Source of the DNA: Oscillospiraceae bacterium
GTDB taxonomy: Bacteria > Bacillota > Clostridia > Oscillospirales > Oscillospiraceae
DNA: 64,000 bases
Assembly (NCBI GenBank): GCA_017435615.1
Contig: JAFSET010000016.1
Coordinates: 1 to 64,000, forward strand
Reading direction: 5' to 3'
Positions within the stretch are counted from its first letter, which is position 1. Every line of letters starts with the position of its first letter. The notes beneath the pieces were generated by a model. It was given only the letters and a program-made list of their open reading frames with translations. It was not told the origin of the DNA and ran no database searches. A program made the position numbers and the translations under genes. Of this stretch, positions 25,148 to 34,200 are shown piece after piece.

Positions 25148-28100
25148 TTAGGGTTTCTCCACGATTGCGATGGCATCGGCAACCTCACGGGGCAGCCAGC
25201 CGTCATCGCCCAGGATCTTTGCCTTGGGATAGAAGGTGCCGGGAACATACATAGCAGTGGATCCGCCACCGTCCAGGTTCAGGACGGTGATGATCTCCAT
25301 ATCCAGGCCTTCAAAAATGCCGCAAATATCGCTGTAGGTTGCATCTTCCACTGCAACCAGGACCAAATCTCCATCGGCATTTACGCCTACCGCAGTACGG
25401 TAGTCTCTGGAAGAACTGATATTCTGTGCAACGCCGTCGATCATCAGCATACGGCCGCCGCCGACACCCTGCTGGACATTGCCCTTGTAGGTTGCCTCGT
25501 AGCCTGCGGTGTCGGAGATCACATACTTGCCGTCCTTGGTCATACCAAACCAGGTATCACCGTAGTACTTGCCGGAGTCCACACTGGAAGTGGTGGGCTC
25601 CTGCTTTACCACGCCGTCCACGATCTGCATACCGTAGGGCAGATAGGAGCCGGTGGCGTTCAGGTCAAAGAAGCCGCCGTTGGTCATAGCCAAAACGTTG
25701 TAGCCGCTGCTTTGCAGCTTTCTGAAGTAGCTGGAAACGGAGGAAACATCGGCAGGGTTGTCGCCATTGGTGTTTTCATCCCATGCGCCTGCGGCAACCT
25801 TCAGCTCCACATTGGCATCGGACTCCACAACCACTGCATAAGCATCGATATCACCGTAACCGGCAGCGATATACACGATATCCTGCATGGTTACGCCCTC
25901 GTAAAGCTGGCTGCCGGTCATCTGCTTGATGCCGCCTGTGTAGGTGTTGATGATGTAGTCCTTGGCAGCCAGATAGTAGTTGTACATTGCCTGTGCCAGG
26001 GACTTGGTAGTCTCGGCCACACCGGCCTTATTGTACATTCTGCTGACATACACCAGGGGACTGTACTTCACTGCCAGGCTGTTGGTGCCGTCGGTCACCA
26101 CACAGCTCAAAGTGTCGGCCATATCCTGGGGATTGATGCCTGCAACCTCAATGTAGTACATACCGTTGCCGGCCACGGGCTCATAAACGTTACCGTTAAC
26201 CAGGAAGGTCAGGCCTTCCACGCTGTCTGCGGTGAAGTAGAAACGCACAGCAGTTCTGGTCTTGTGCAGCAAGGATGCGCCGTAGAAGGAAACACCATCC
26301 AGTTCATCCAGCAGCTCCAGCTCTGCGTCTGCAGGCTCAGACAGGGTCACCTCAATGCCATTGCCTGCCAGGTCATCCAAATTCAGCTCGAAATAGTTCT
26401 GTGCGGCACTGCCGTATACCAGCATATAGCGCACCAGGTTCTTCACGGCATCGGTGTACTCACCGGCCAGGATCACATCCGCATAGCCACGGACAGAGTA
26501 GGTCTTTTCTGCTGCATAGCCGTTGACAACGATAGCGATCTCGGAGGTCATCTGTGCCGCGGCCAGCTCAATGGTCACATTGTAGGTGCCGTTGCCGTTA
26601 TCCTTCATGGTCACAGGCACTTCGGCTCCGTCCACTGTGACAGCAACCGTATCGCCCTTGGCCAGTGCCAGCACAAAGTTGACACCGATGTTGTCGCTGA
26701 GGGTGATGTTCCATGCGCTGACGGTAACCGGTGTTTCCACAGTCACAGTTGCGCCACAGACGGTACATACGCCGCTCTTGCTGCCGGTTGCAGTCTCGGT
26801 GGGGGCTGTGATGACTGTCCAGGACTCTACCGTGTGCTCGTCCTTATCCTGATAGCCGCAGCCGCAGTTTTTCCAGTGATAGTCGTTATCGGTGCTGTAA
26901 GAAGCATCCAGGTTGTGAACGTGGCCGGTCAGCTTCACGGGGTAGCAGCCGTTTTCCGGAACAGCATCTGCTTCCGGTACAGCGGTGATCCGCCACTCGG
27001 TGGCAGACTCAACCACAACGCTCTCGCCGGAGTCAGCATCGGTGCCCTTATAGGTTGCATCCATCTGCTTCAGCACGAGAACATACTTTACACCGTCTTC
27101 CACATGATAGAAGCAGCCGTTTTCATTGTCCCACAGGCACTCGGTACGGGCAATGTATTTGGCATCGTCGGAAGCGCCATTGAAGGTGGTGATACCCACA
27201 TCAATGTCGTCATCGGAGCCCTCGTTATTCACATACAGGGCACGGGCCTTATCTGTGGTAGTCGTCAAAATATAGGTGTTTTCGTTATAACCGGCTACCA
27301 CCTTGATCTTGCCGATCGCTCTGTGGCAGGGATCGTTGGTGCTGTACAAAGAGTAAGCAGCGGTGGTGGTAACACTTTCAGAGTTGCCAAGCGCGGTTCT
27401 GTTGGTCTGACGGAAATAGTAGTTCTGACCGTCAACCTCGGTCATCAGATAGTACGCTTCGCCGCCCTCGACAGCGTAGATTGCTGCTTCTTCGTCATAA
27501 ACGATCTGACCCAGGTCCAGCTCGTTCTTGCTTTCGATCACATCGAAATAGGGGCTCTGCACCTGCACTTCATAGCCGCAGTCTGTACATACCGCGCGCT
27601 GAGTCTGTGCTTCAGCATCCAAGCTCCAGCTATCCAGGTCGTGGGGCTCTACCTGATCCTTAGCGCCGCAATCGCAAACATGCCAGTGGCCTGCGGAATT
27701 GCTCTGCAGCTCTTCGCCATAGACATGGGTATGGACATTTGCCAGCATGACCGGGTATACGCCCTCTGTGCCCAGCTCGCTTTGGGCCACGCCCAGCATA
27801 CGCCACACATTGACGGTCTCGCCGTTCACGGTCTGAGGTACCTGCTTGACTGCCAGCACATTGTTGTTGCCGGTCTTGTGGAGCAGGTACTGTCCACCGA
27901 TCTGCTGAATGGTGAAGTTATGACGGTTTTGGTAGTTTGCGGAGTTAATGCCGGTATCCATCACACCGGTCTGACCTGCCACAGTGGCATCCTTCAGAAC
28001 ATCATAGCAATAAATTCTGGAGGTAGCCTCCGTGGTGGGGTTTATGTATGTCAACTGGAATCCAGTGGTGATCTTCTCGTTGGTGGTCGTCGGATCCTCG

Positions 28101-30283
28101 ATGGTGACCTGACGTACCCAGTTATGGGCAAAGTTGTCAGTCACCACCAGAGAATAGGGAACGGTGTCGGTTGCGGTGCCGTGGCGGAAGTAATAGATCT
28201 TGCCCTCCACATTGGCTACCAGGTAGTAGCTTTCACCGATCACAGGCTCGGTCACCATGGAGACCTTATCGTCTGCGCCGTAGAGAACCTCCACATTGCC
28301 GCAAATGGTACAGGGGCGGCTCTGGGTGTGGTTTTCGGTATCAAAGGTCCATGCGCCGCAAGTGTGCTCGTGCTCGTCCAGCAAAACAACAGGATGTACA
28401 CCCTCGTTGGCCAGCTCGCTCTCATCCACCGCAAAAATACGCCATGCGGACTTGGCGTCGCTGTACTTGGCAGCCAAAATCAGGTTGGTGCCGTAGGCAC
28501 GGATCACACGCTGGCCGTTTACCATGTCCATGGAGAAGGAAACCTTCTCGGGATATTTGACGTAATTGACGCTGGTAGTCAGGCCTACGCCTGCATCAAC
28601 ACTATAAATATATCTGTTGGAGCCATCCACCAACTGGAATTCACCCTGACCTGCCTCCAGTGCTTCCTGCACAGTCACTGCAACAACTGTTTCGGAGGTT
28701 TTCAGAGAATAGGGGGAGGTCTCGGTCACACCGCCGCTGATGAAGGACAGAAGCTGACCGTCTACATTGGCTGCCAAATAATAGGTGTTGCCCACAGCAG
28801 GATGATTGACCTGGCTGTAATCATGGCCGTAGATCACATTGGTGTAACCGCAAACGGTACAGCTGCGGCTGTGGGTATTGTGATCGGCATCGTGGGTAAC
28901 CTCGCCGTAGGTATGGGCAACCTCAGCGGCAGGAGCGCCGCACCAGCACAGGGGGCTGTGGCCGCTGTCGCTGATGGAATAGGTGGTGCTGCTGGCCACA
29001 TGCTCATGCTTCTGCGTCAGCACAACGGGATATACGCCCTCGTTGGCCAGCTCTGCTTCCGGCACGCCCAGAATACGCCACTCGGTACCGGTCTGAACAG
29101 ACACATTGCCGTCAGCATCTTCCACATTGCGGGAGTACTCCAGCTCCTTAATAGCCAGGACGCAGTCATTGCCGATCTTACGCAGGACCTTCACACCGTT
29201 TACTTCATCCTCGAAGAAGGTGTGCTTGTTCAGGTCGCTGGTGCTGTTCACGCCGGTATCTGCCACGCCGTCACTGCCAACAGAATCGAAGCAGTAGATC
29301 CGGACAGTATTGCCGGAAGGATTGGTATAAGTCATTTGGAAGCCGGTATCGCCTTCCACAGGCGCTTCCAGGGTCACAGGGAAGGCCCAGTTGTGTGCAA
29401 AATTGTCAGAGGTTCTCAGGGATGCGGGAGAGGTTTCCGATACGGTGCCGTGGATGAAGTAACGGATGGTACCGGCCACATTGGCGGTCAGGTAGTAGCT
29501 TTCGCCAACCACAGCCTGATCCACAGAGCTGACGGTGCAGTCATAAACGGTTTGGGTATAGCCGCAGTCGCAGGAACGGCTGACGGTGTTGTTGGCTGTG
29601 TCCGCAACAGCATTGCCCAAAGTATGGGTATGCTCCTGCAGCAGCATCACAGGATATACACCCTCGGTGCCCAGCTTGTCCTCGGGAACACCCAGCATAC
29701 GCCATGCGCTCACGGTTTCGCCGTTCACAGTCTGAGGAACCTGGGTAATAACCAAAATGTTGTTATTGCCGACTTTACGCAGGATCTTCAGTCCGTTCAG
29801 ATCATCCATAATGAAGCTGTGACGGTTCTGATAAGGCGTGGATGTGTTGACACCGGTATCCATAACGCCGGTCTGACCGGCTACGGTTGCATCCTTCAAT
29901 ACATCCATGCAATAAATTCTTGCGGTGTTGCCGTCAGGATTGGTGTAGCAAAGCTGGAAGCCGCCTTCATACTTTTCAGAAGTGTTGATGGAATCCTCCA
30001 GTGTCACCTGAAATGCCCAGTTATGGTTGATGTTGTCAGTGGTTACCAGGGAATAGGGAACGGTATCGGTAACCTGACCGTGGCGGAAGTAGTACATCGT
30101 ACCTCCCACATCGGCGCCCAAACGGTAGCTTGCGCCGATGACAGGCTCTGTCACCTGCTCAAGCTGATCTTCCCCGTACAGCACAGTTTCTGCGCTAGTC
30201 TTCAGCACGCCGCAGGGGGCCAGAACGCTCAAAATCAGTGCAAATGCCAACAGGAAACTAAGGGTTTTCTTGAAAGTCATCAT
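25148..30283 (-). CDS. Large secreted repeat protein with phosphodiester glycosidase domain
   Basis: 1711 aa. AGGAGGA precedes two adjacent ATGs (30283, 30280). Signal peptide of about 31 residues (MTFKKTLSFLLAFALILSVLAPC, ending TSAE). Five modules follow, related to those of the giant protein but less regular (TxPYSLVTTDNxxHNWAFQVTLE, RIYCxD, MDTGVN). At about 1188-1440 is a second shared domain (WNITLSDNIGVNF, YSVRGYADVIL, LVRYMLVYGSAAQNYF, GASLLHKTRTAVRFYF). The C-terminal NAGPA domain (about 1460-1711) has MTNGGFFDLN, GVGGGRMLM, DYRTAVGV and NLDGGGSTAMY. No membrane anchor or sortase motif is visible, so it may be released or held by the repeats. Confidence 0.88.
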   Translation of the reverse strand: MMTFKKTLSFLLAFALILSVLAPCGVLKTSAETVLYGEDQLEQVTEPVIGASYRLGADVGGTMYYFRHGQVTDTVPYSLVTTDNINHNWAFQVTLEDSINTSEKYEGGFQLCYTNPDGNTARIYCMDVLKDATVAGQTGVMDTGVNTSTPYQNRHSFIMDDLNGLKILRKVGNNNILVITQVPQTVNGETVSAWRMLGVPEDKLGTEGVYPVMLLQEHTHTLGNAVADTANNTVSRSCDCGYTQTVYDCTVSSVDQAVVGESYYLTANVAGTIRYFIHGTVSETSPASLRTSDNFAHNWAFPVTLEAPVEGDTGFQMTYTNPSGNTVRIYCFDSVGSDGVADTGVNSTSDLNKHTFFEDEVNGVKVLRKIGNDCVLAIKELEYSRNVEDADGNVSVQTGTEWRILGVPEAELANEGVYPVVLTQKHEHVASSTTYSISDSGHSPLCWCGAPAAEVAHTYGEVTHDADHNTHSRSCTVCGYTNVIYGHDYSQVNHPAVGNTYYLAANVDGQLLSFISGGVTETSPYSLKTSETVVAVTVQEALEAGQGEFQLVDGSNRYIYSVDAGVGLTTSVNYVKYPEKVSFSMDMVNGQRVIRAYGTNLILAAKYSDAKSAWRIFAVDESELANEGVHPVVLLDEHEHTCGAWTFDTENHTQSRPCTICGNVEVLYGADDKVSMVTEPVIGESYYLVANVEGKIYYFRHGTATDTVPYSLVVTDNFAHNWVRQVTIEDPTTTNEKITTGFQLTYINPTTEATSRIYCYDVLKDATVAGQTGVMDTGINSANYQNRHNFTIQQIGGQYLLHKTGNNNVLAVKQVPQTVNGETVNVWRMLGVAQSELGTEGVYPVMLANVHTHVYGEELQSNSAGHWHVCDCGAKDQVEPHDLDSWSLDAEAQTQRAVCTDCGYEVQVQSPYFDVIESKNELDLGQIVYDEEAAIYAVEGGEAYYLMTEVDGQNYYFRQTNRTALGNSESVTTTAAYSLYSTNDPCHRAIGKIKVVAGYNENTYILTTTTDKARALYVNNEGSDDDIDVGITTFNGASDDAKYIARTECLWDNENGCFYHVEDGVKYVLVLKQMDATYKGTDADSGESVVVESATEWRITAVPEADAVPENGCYPVKLTGHVHNLDASYSTDNDYHWKNCGCGYQDKDEHTVESWTVITAPTETATGSKSGVCTVCGATVTVETPVTVSAWNITLSDNIGVNFVLALAKGDTVAVTVDGAEVPVTMKDNGNGTYNVTIELAAAQMTSEIAIVVNGYAAEKTYSVRGYADVILAGEYTDAVKNLVRYMLVYGSAAQNYFELNLDDLAGNGIEVTLSEPADAELELLDELDGVSFYGASLLHKTRTAVRFYFTADSVEGLTFLVNGNVYEPVAGNGMYYIEVAGINPQDMADTLSCVVTDGTNSLAVKYSPLVYVSRMYNKAGVAETTKSLAQAMYNYYLAAKDYIINTYTGGIKQMTGSQLYEGVTMQDIVYIAAGYGDIDAYAVVVESDANVELKVAAGAWDENTNGDNPADVSSVSSYFRKLQSSGYNVLAMTNGGFFDLNATGSYLPYGMQIVDGVVKQEPTTSSVDSGKYYGDTWFGMTKDGKYVISDTAGYEATYKGNVQQGVGGGRMLMIDGVAQNISSSRDYRTAVGVNADGDLVLVAVEDATYSDICGIFEGLDMEIITVLNLDGGGSTAMYVPGTFYPKAKILGDDGWLPREVADAIAIVEKP

Positions 30284-30299
30284 GCTTTCCTCCTAAGAA

Positions 30300-31253
30300 T
30301 CAATTTTGGGGTTGCTTTTTCTCGCGCTTTTTGCCAAAGATCAAAATAACTACGCCTAAGATGATCAGCGCCGCTGCCGCCACGATTACCACAGGATCCA
30401 GCTTGGCTGCCGGCTCCTTCGGCTCCTGGTCTTCTTCAACAGGCTCTGTGGGTGCGTCGTGATCCTTCAGCGCAGGGATGCTCTCTTCGGCGGTCTCGCC
30501 GCAAACGGTACAAAGGCCGGTTCTGCTGCCCTCTTCGCCAACGGCAGCTTCCTTTGTGACCGTCCAGCTCTCCACCTGATGAAGCTGCAGATCCTTCTTT
30601 TCGCCGCAGCCACATTCAAACCAGTGGCTGTACTGGTTGGATGTCAGTTCTTCGCTAAACTGGCAAATGTGCTTTTTCACAAACCGGACAGGATAAACCG
30701 GATCCTCTCCGTTCAGCTCAGAAGCAGGAATGGAGAGCATATGCAGCTCTTCATTTCCGGTCTTGATGTTTTTCAGCAGCTTCACCACCAGGACGTATTT
30801 ATCGTCACCCTTCATGGTAAAGATCTGCTTGTTGGTGCCGTCCCAGAAGAAGCGGTGACGGTTCGCGTCCAGGCCTGAATTCAGGCCTGTATCCACGATA
30901 TCATCGTTATCCGCATCAAAAGAGTAGATCTTATGCACATTTTCGCCGCTGGGATATCCCATATAGAAGCCGCTTCCCAGCTTCTCCAGGGTAAATTCCT
31001 TAATGCTCTTGTCCGCCGGATCCTCGGTGACATACAAAGAGTAAGGCACCGTATCCGTAACACTTTCCGAAAATGTGGACTTGGTCACACGGTAGTAGTG
31101 ATCCACACCGTCTACCGTAGCGCAAAGATAATACTGGCCTCCCATGGCAGGCTCATCGATCTCATCGTAAAGCGTCTGCGCCTGCACGCCCATGCAAAGG
31201 CCCAGCACCATACAAAGCAGTACGGTCAAAATTACAATTCTGTGTTTCATCAT
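30300..31253 (-). CDS. Single-module surface protein with C-terminal membrane anchor
   Basis: 317 aa. Signal peptide MKHRIVILTVLLCMVLGLCMGVQAQ, then one copy of the shared module: GGQYYLCATVDGVDHYYR, DTVPYSLYV, KIYSFD, DTGLNSG, KYVLVVKLLKN, then HWFECGCGEKK and GLCTVCGE as the Cys part. The C-terminus is a membrane segment (VVIVAAAALIILGVVILIFG) and a basic tail KKREKKQPQN, so it is held at the membrane with the module outside. It has no enzyme domain. It lies between the binding-protein gene (27-base gap) and the 1711-aa gene (16-base gap) and may bind glycan or dock other module proteins. Confidence 0.8.
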   Translation of the reverse strand: MMKHRIVILTVLLCMVLGLCMGVQAQTLYDEIDEPAMGGQYYLCATVDGVDHYYRVTKSTFSESVTDTVPYSLYVTEDPADKSIKEFTLEKLGSGFYMGYPSGENVHKIYSFDADNDDIVDTGLNSGLDANRHRFFWDGTNKQIFTMKGDDKYVLVVKLLKNIKTGNEELHMLSIPASELNGEDPVYPVRFVKKHICQFSEELTSNQYSHWFECGCGEKKDLQLHQVESWTVTKEAAVGEEGSRTGLCTVCGETAEESIPALKDHDAPTEPVEEDQEPKEPAAKLDPVVIVAAAALIILGVVILIFGKKREKKQPQN

Positions 31254-31280
31254 ATATCCGTCAACTTTCCTGCCCGGGCA

Positions 31281-32906
31281 TTATTTCGCGGTATACCGGG
31301 CATAAGCGGCATCATAGCAATCCAACACATCCTGCAGGCCCATCTGATACAGATTGTCCACATAGGTGTCCCACTCGGCATCGATGTCGGAGTCGCCGGT
31401 TACAAAGGCAGAGAACATTTGGCTGACGTACTTGGAAATATCCATCCACTTTTCCACGTAGATGTCATTTTCATCGTCGGTCAGTGCCAGAGCCTCATCA
31501 CGGATGACGGGCTTTGCATAGGGCAGGCAGTTATCGTACACGCCCTGGGGCAGCAGGTCAGCGGTGCCGTCGGCGTTCATACGCATTACATGGAACCGGC
31601 CGATGTAGGGAGTGCCGGAGAAGCCGTGCTGAGCAGACCAGCCCTCAGGCTTTTCAGCCTCCTTGTAGGACTTGCCTTCCTCGACCCACTCCCAGTCAAC
31701 GCCTTCCTCGCCCAGCCACAGGGACAGGTTGTAAATGGTGCCTTCCTCATTCAGAGGATTGCTCTCGGTGGCAAAGAAGGCATCCATGTAAGCCAGGGCA
31801 GCATCCAGGTCCTCACAGGTGGTGCTGATCATAGCGCCCCATTTTCTTGCGATGGTGGGCTCAGCAAACACCGCTGTGTCGGTATGCTCGGAGGTCAGGG
31901 GCTGGCTGATGTAGAAGTTCTCCACGCCGTTTGCGTAGCTCTCAGTGGGGATGTTCAGCATACGGGTGCTGACAGAGGTGTGGTTTTCATTCATAAATGC
32001 CTGCATCAGGCTGGACTTTGCGGAGAACAGGTCCTCGTCCAGCAGGCCATCCTTCACCAATTGGCGAATGTAAGCGGTCATCAGCTTGTACTGCTCGGTT
32101 GCGAAGCCGGCCATAGCCTTTCCTTCGGAGCCGATATGTACGCCGGGGTCCACTTCCTTGCCAAAGGCAGGATACAGCCACTGGGTCAGCCGGTTGTCAA
32201 AGCCCACATGACCGGCTTCGTATGCGATCATGGGGATGTACTTGGGATCGTTGGCACCGTAGTGGTCCTTCAGGGCCTGCAAAAGCTGTGTCAGCTCTTC
32301 TACGGTCGCAGGCTGCTTCTCCCAGCCCACCTCTGCCAGGTGGTCACCACGGAAATAGATCAGGTTGGTACAGCCGGTCAGGGTGTACACATAGTAAGGC
32401 AGTGTGTAAACCGCGCCGTCAGCGCTCATAACGCCGTCAAACAGATCGGGATGCTCCATATAAGCCTTGGACAGGTTGGGCATCTTGTCCAGGTGGTCCA
32501 TGTAGTTGACCAGGGCGCCTGCGGTACCGTAGCCGTTAATTCTCTGTAGGGTCAGGCCAAAGGTGCCTGCGGCAGAGAACAGCATATCCGGCATCTGCTC
32601 CATATCCACAAACAGCAGCGGAGCCTGCTCGTCGGTGACATAACGGTAGGAGATGTCCACGCCCACTGCGTCGCTCATCAGCTTCAGCAGATAAGACTCC
32701 TGGGCATTTTCCAGGGCGATACCCATGCTCAGCGCATGCTCACCCTCCAGCGGATAAATATCCGTGTTTACAAAATTGCCGGGATCCACGACCTCAGGAC
32801 CTTCCTGAATGACATCATCCGGGGATCCGCTACCGCCATCGGAGCAGCCTGCAAACGCAGCGCACACCATGATAATGGCAAGCAACATTGCAATAATTCG
32901 TTTCAT
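31281..32906 (-). CDS. ABC transporter solute-binding lipoprotein (LplA/YtcQ-like)
   Basis: 541 aa, the length of the large oligosaccharide-binding proteins of Bacillota. Signal peptide with lipobox (MVCAAFAGCSDGG) and a Gly/Ser linker predict an outer-membrane-face lipid anchor. Features of the fold: YVTDEQAPLLFVDMEQMPDMLF, DHLAEVGWEKQPATVEELTQLL, DLDAALAYMDAFFATESNPLNEEGTIYNL (typical YGxEGxxW-like region reading LGEEGVDW) and KWMDISKYV. AAAGGAG precedes the ATG. It is the first gene of the operon; the matching permeases are about 14 kb away at 47249-49109. No ATPase gene is in the window. Confidence 0.9.
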   Translation of the reverse strand: MKRIIAMLLAIIMVCAAFAGCSDGGSGSPDDVIQEGPEVVDPGNFVNTDIYPLEGEHALSMGIALENAQESYLLKLMSDAVGVDISYRYVTDEQAPLLFVDMEQMPDMLFSAAGTFGLTLQRINGYGTAGALVNYMDHLDKMPNLSKAYMEHPDLFDGVMSADGAVYTLPYYVYTLTGCTNLIYFRGDHLAEVGWEKQPATVEELTQLLQALKDHYGANDPKYIPMIAYEAGHVGFDNRLTQWLYPAFGKEVDPGVHIGSEGKAMAGFATEQYKLMTAYIRQLVKDGLLDEDLFSAKSSLMQAFMNENHTSVSTRMLNIPTESYANGVENFYISQPLTSEHTDTAVFAEPTIARKWGAMISTTCEDLDAALAYMDAFFATESNPLNEEGTIYNLSLWLGEEGVDWEWVEEGKSYKEAEKPEGWSAQHGFSGTPYIGRFHVMRMNADGTADLLPQGVYDNCLPYAKPVIRDEALALTDDENDIYVEKWMDISKYVSQMFSAFVTGDSDIDAEWDTYVDNLYQMGLQDVLDCYDAAYARYTAK

Positions 32907-33117
32907 TGTTGTCGTCTCCTTTAAGTTGATTTGTTAACGGCTGAAGCAGCCATAATAACCCTTGTAAGCCACAGTCGGGGTGGTGAAGCGTCCAATTTCC
33001 ACTTTTCCTTCAAATTCCAAAATTGGATTTTTTTGTTTTTTTCGGTCTTCCCCTGACGTATGATCCTGATTTTTAGTCTGCTTAACTAAAATAATGCCTA
33101 TATTACATTTCAATTTT

Positions 33118-33145
33118 ATTATATGTTACACATAATGTACACCAA
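33118..33145 (-). promoter_or_regulatory. Candidate promoter of the binding-protein operon
   Basis: On the minus strand TTGGTG (33140-33145), 16-base spacer, TATAAT (33118-33123). The remaining non-coding stretch 32907-33300 holds a long leader without a recognisable riboswitch or hairpin, plus the divergent AraC promoter. Confidence 0.55.
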
Positions 33146-33158
33146 AAAAATTATCATG

Positions 33159-33174
33159 TAGGTGCAATTTTCAT
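33159..33174. promoter_or_regulatory. Shared 16-base element, copy 1
   Basis: TAGGTGCAATTTTCAT, identical to 49251-49266, 13 bases upstream of the -35 box. It is a candidate site for the divergent AraC protein. Confidence 0.5.
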
Positions 33175-33208
33175 TCACCATTTTTTCAAAATATTCCATT
33201 GCAATCTC

Positions 33209-33237
33209 TTGATTTCCGATATGGCAGCAGGTATAAT
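33209..33237 (+). promoter_or_regulatory. Promoter of the AraC-family gene
   Basis: TTGATT (33209-33214), 17-base spacer, TATAAT (33232-33237), 64 bases before the ATG. Confidence 0.7.
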
Positions 33238-33300
33238 AAACATAACACTGTATTTCGGAAAGAAAGGAGTCGTCACATACCTTTGTGACTGCGTGCAAAA

Positions 33301-34068
33301 ATGAGTATCAAGCTTACGGATCCCGGTTGCGCTTTCAGTCTTTTGTCTGTTATCGATCTGCACCTTCCTGCTCAGGACTGCATCATTTATCCCCGTGCCC
33401 ACAGCACTTTGTCTTTTCGTATCCAGGGTGATGCCATCATTACCTGGCAGGGGCAGTCTCACCACATTGAAACCAACTCCGTTTTATTTGTGCCTGCCGG
33501 CTGTTCTTACCGCATCCACTCCCAGCAGGAGGTGGTGCTGTGCATCAACTTGAACATTCCCAATTCCGAGCAGATGCAGCCGGAGTTTTTCTCTTTGCAA
33601 AACGCGGCGGTTTTAAGCGAGGCCTTTCAGTCTATCTACCGGACCTGGGGCCTGAAGCGTCCGGGATATTACCACAAATGTATGTCCCTTCTGTACTCCA
33701 TTCTCAGCCAATTGGACAAGCAATGCTCCTCTGTGTATCACTCCCCGGCCTTCTTATCCATTAAGTACGCCATCAACTACATGCATGAGCATTTTACAGA
33801 CCAGGAAATGTCCGTATCCTCATTGTGTCATATTGCCAATCTTTCCGACACCCAATTCCGGCGCAATTTCTACGAGGTCTATCAGACTACGCCGGTGAAA
33901 TACCTGCAGCTTCTGCGCATTGACTATGCCGCGGACCTTCTGATCAACAGCTCCCTGAGCATTGAGGAGATCTCCTCCATGTCCGGCTTTTCCGATTCCA
34001 AGTATTTTTGTTTTGTATTCAAAAAACTCAAAGGCTGTCCTCCATCCTCCTTCCGGTCCGGTTTATAG
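33301..34068 (+). CDS. AraC-family transcriptional regulator
   Basis: 255 aa. The N-terminal part (1-140) is a cupin-like sensor (YPRAHSTLSFRIQGDAIITWQGQ, TNSVLFVPAGCSYRI), which in this family binds a sugar. The C-terminal part (about 155-255) holds two helix-turn-helix units: SVSSLCHIANLSDTQFRRNF and SIEEISSMSGFSDSKYFCFVFKK, ending in the typical GCPPSSFR. It is divergent from the binding-protein operon and lies between the two large minus-strand operons, so it probably activates both in response to an imported sugar. GGAAAGAAAGGAG lies about 30 bases before the ATG; spacing to ATG is long, so the start is less sure. Confidence 0.9.
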   Translation: MSIKLTDPGCAFSLLSVIDLHLPAQDCIIYPRAHSTLSFRIQGDAIITWQGQSHHIETNSVLFVPAGCSYRIHSQQEVVLCINLNIPNSEQMQPEFFSLQNAAVLSEAFQSIYRTWGLKRPGYYHKCMSLLYSILSQLDKQCSSVYHSPAFLSIKYAINYMHEHFTDQEMSVSSLCHIANLSDTQFRRNFYEVYQTTPVKYLQLLRIDYAADLLINSSLSIEEISSMSGFSDSKYFCFVFKKLKGCPPSSFRSGL

Positions 34069-34154
34069 CCGTTTCACCGCAAACGATCCGGATGGAAACC
34101 ACCCCACAGTCTTTCATTCTCGGATGCTTTGCCGTACATACGCTGTAAGAAACA

Positions 34155-34197
34155 AATATCCCAAACGGATTTTTACGGCCGTTTGGGATATTTTTTA
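34155..34197. terminator. Bidirectional terminator
   Basis: A 14-bp perfect stem (34155-34168 with 34179-34192) followed by TTTTATT. It lies between the convergent AraC and AraM-type genes and serves both. Confidence 0.8.
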
Positions 34198-34200
34198 TTA

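Noticed and set aside
25712..30349. 1545-aa open frame on the + strand
   Set aside because: It is entirely antisense to the 1711-aa secreted protein, which has a signal peptide, ribosome site and conserved domains. The open frame follows from codon bias and repeats.
30933..32549. 538-aa + strand frame
   Set aside because: Antisense to the solute-binding protein and the 317-aa gene; crosses a gene boundary and has no domain.
32907..33300. Riboswitch in the long leader of the binding-protein operon
   Set aside because: The stretch is AT-rich without a recognisable aptamer, paired stems or terminator; a protein-controlled promoter explains it better.
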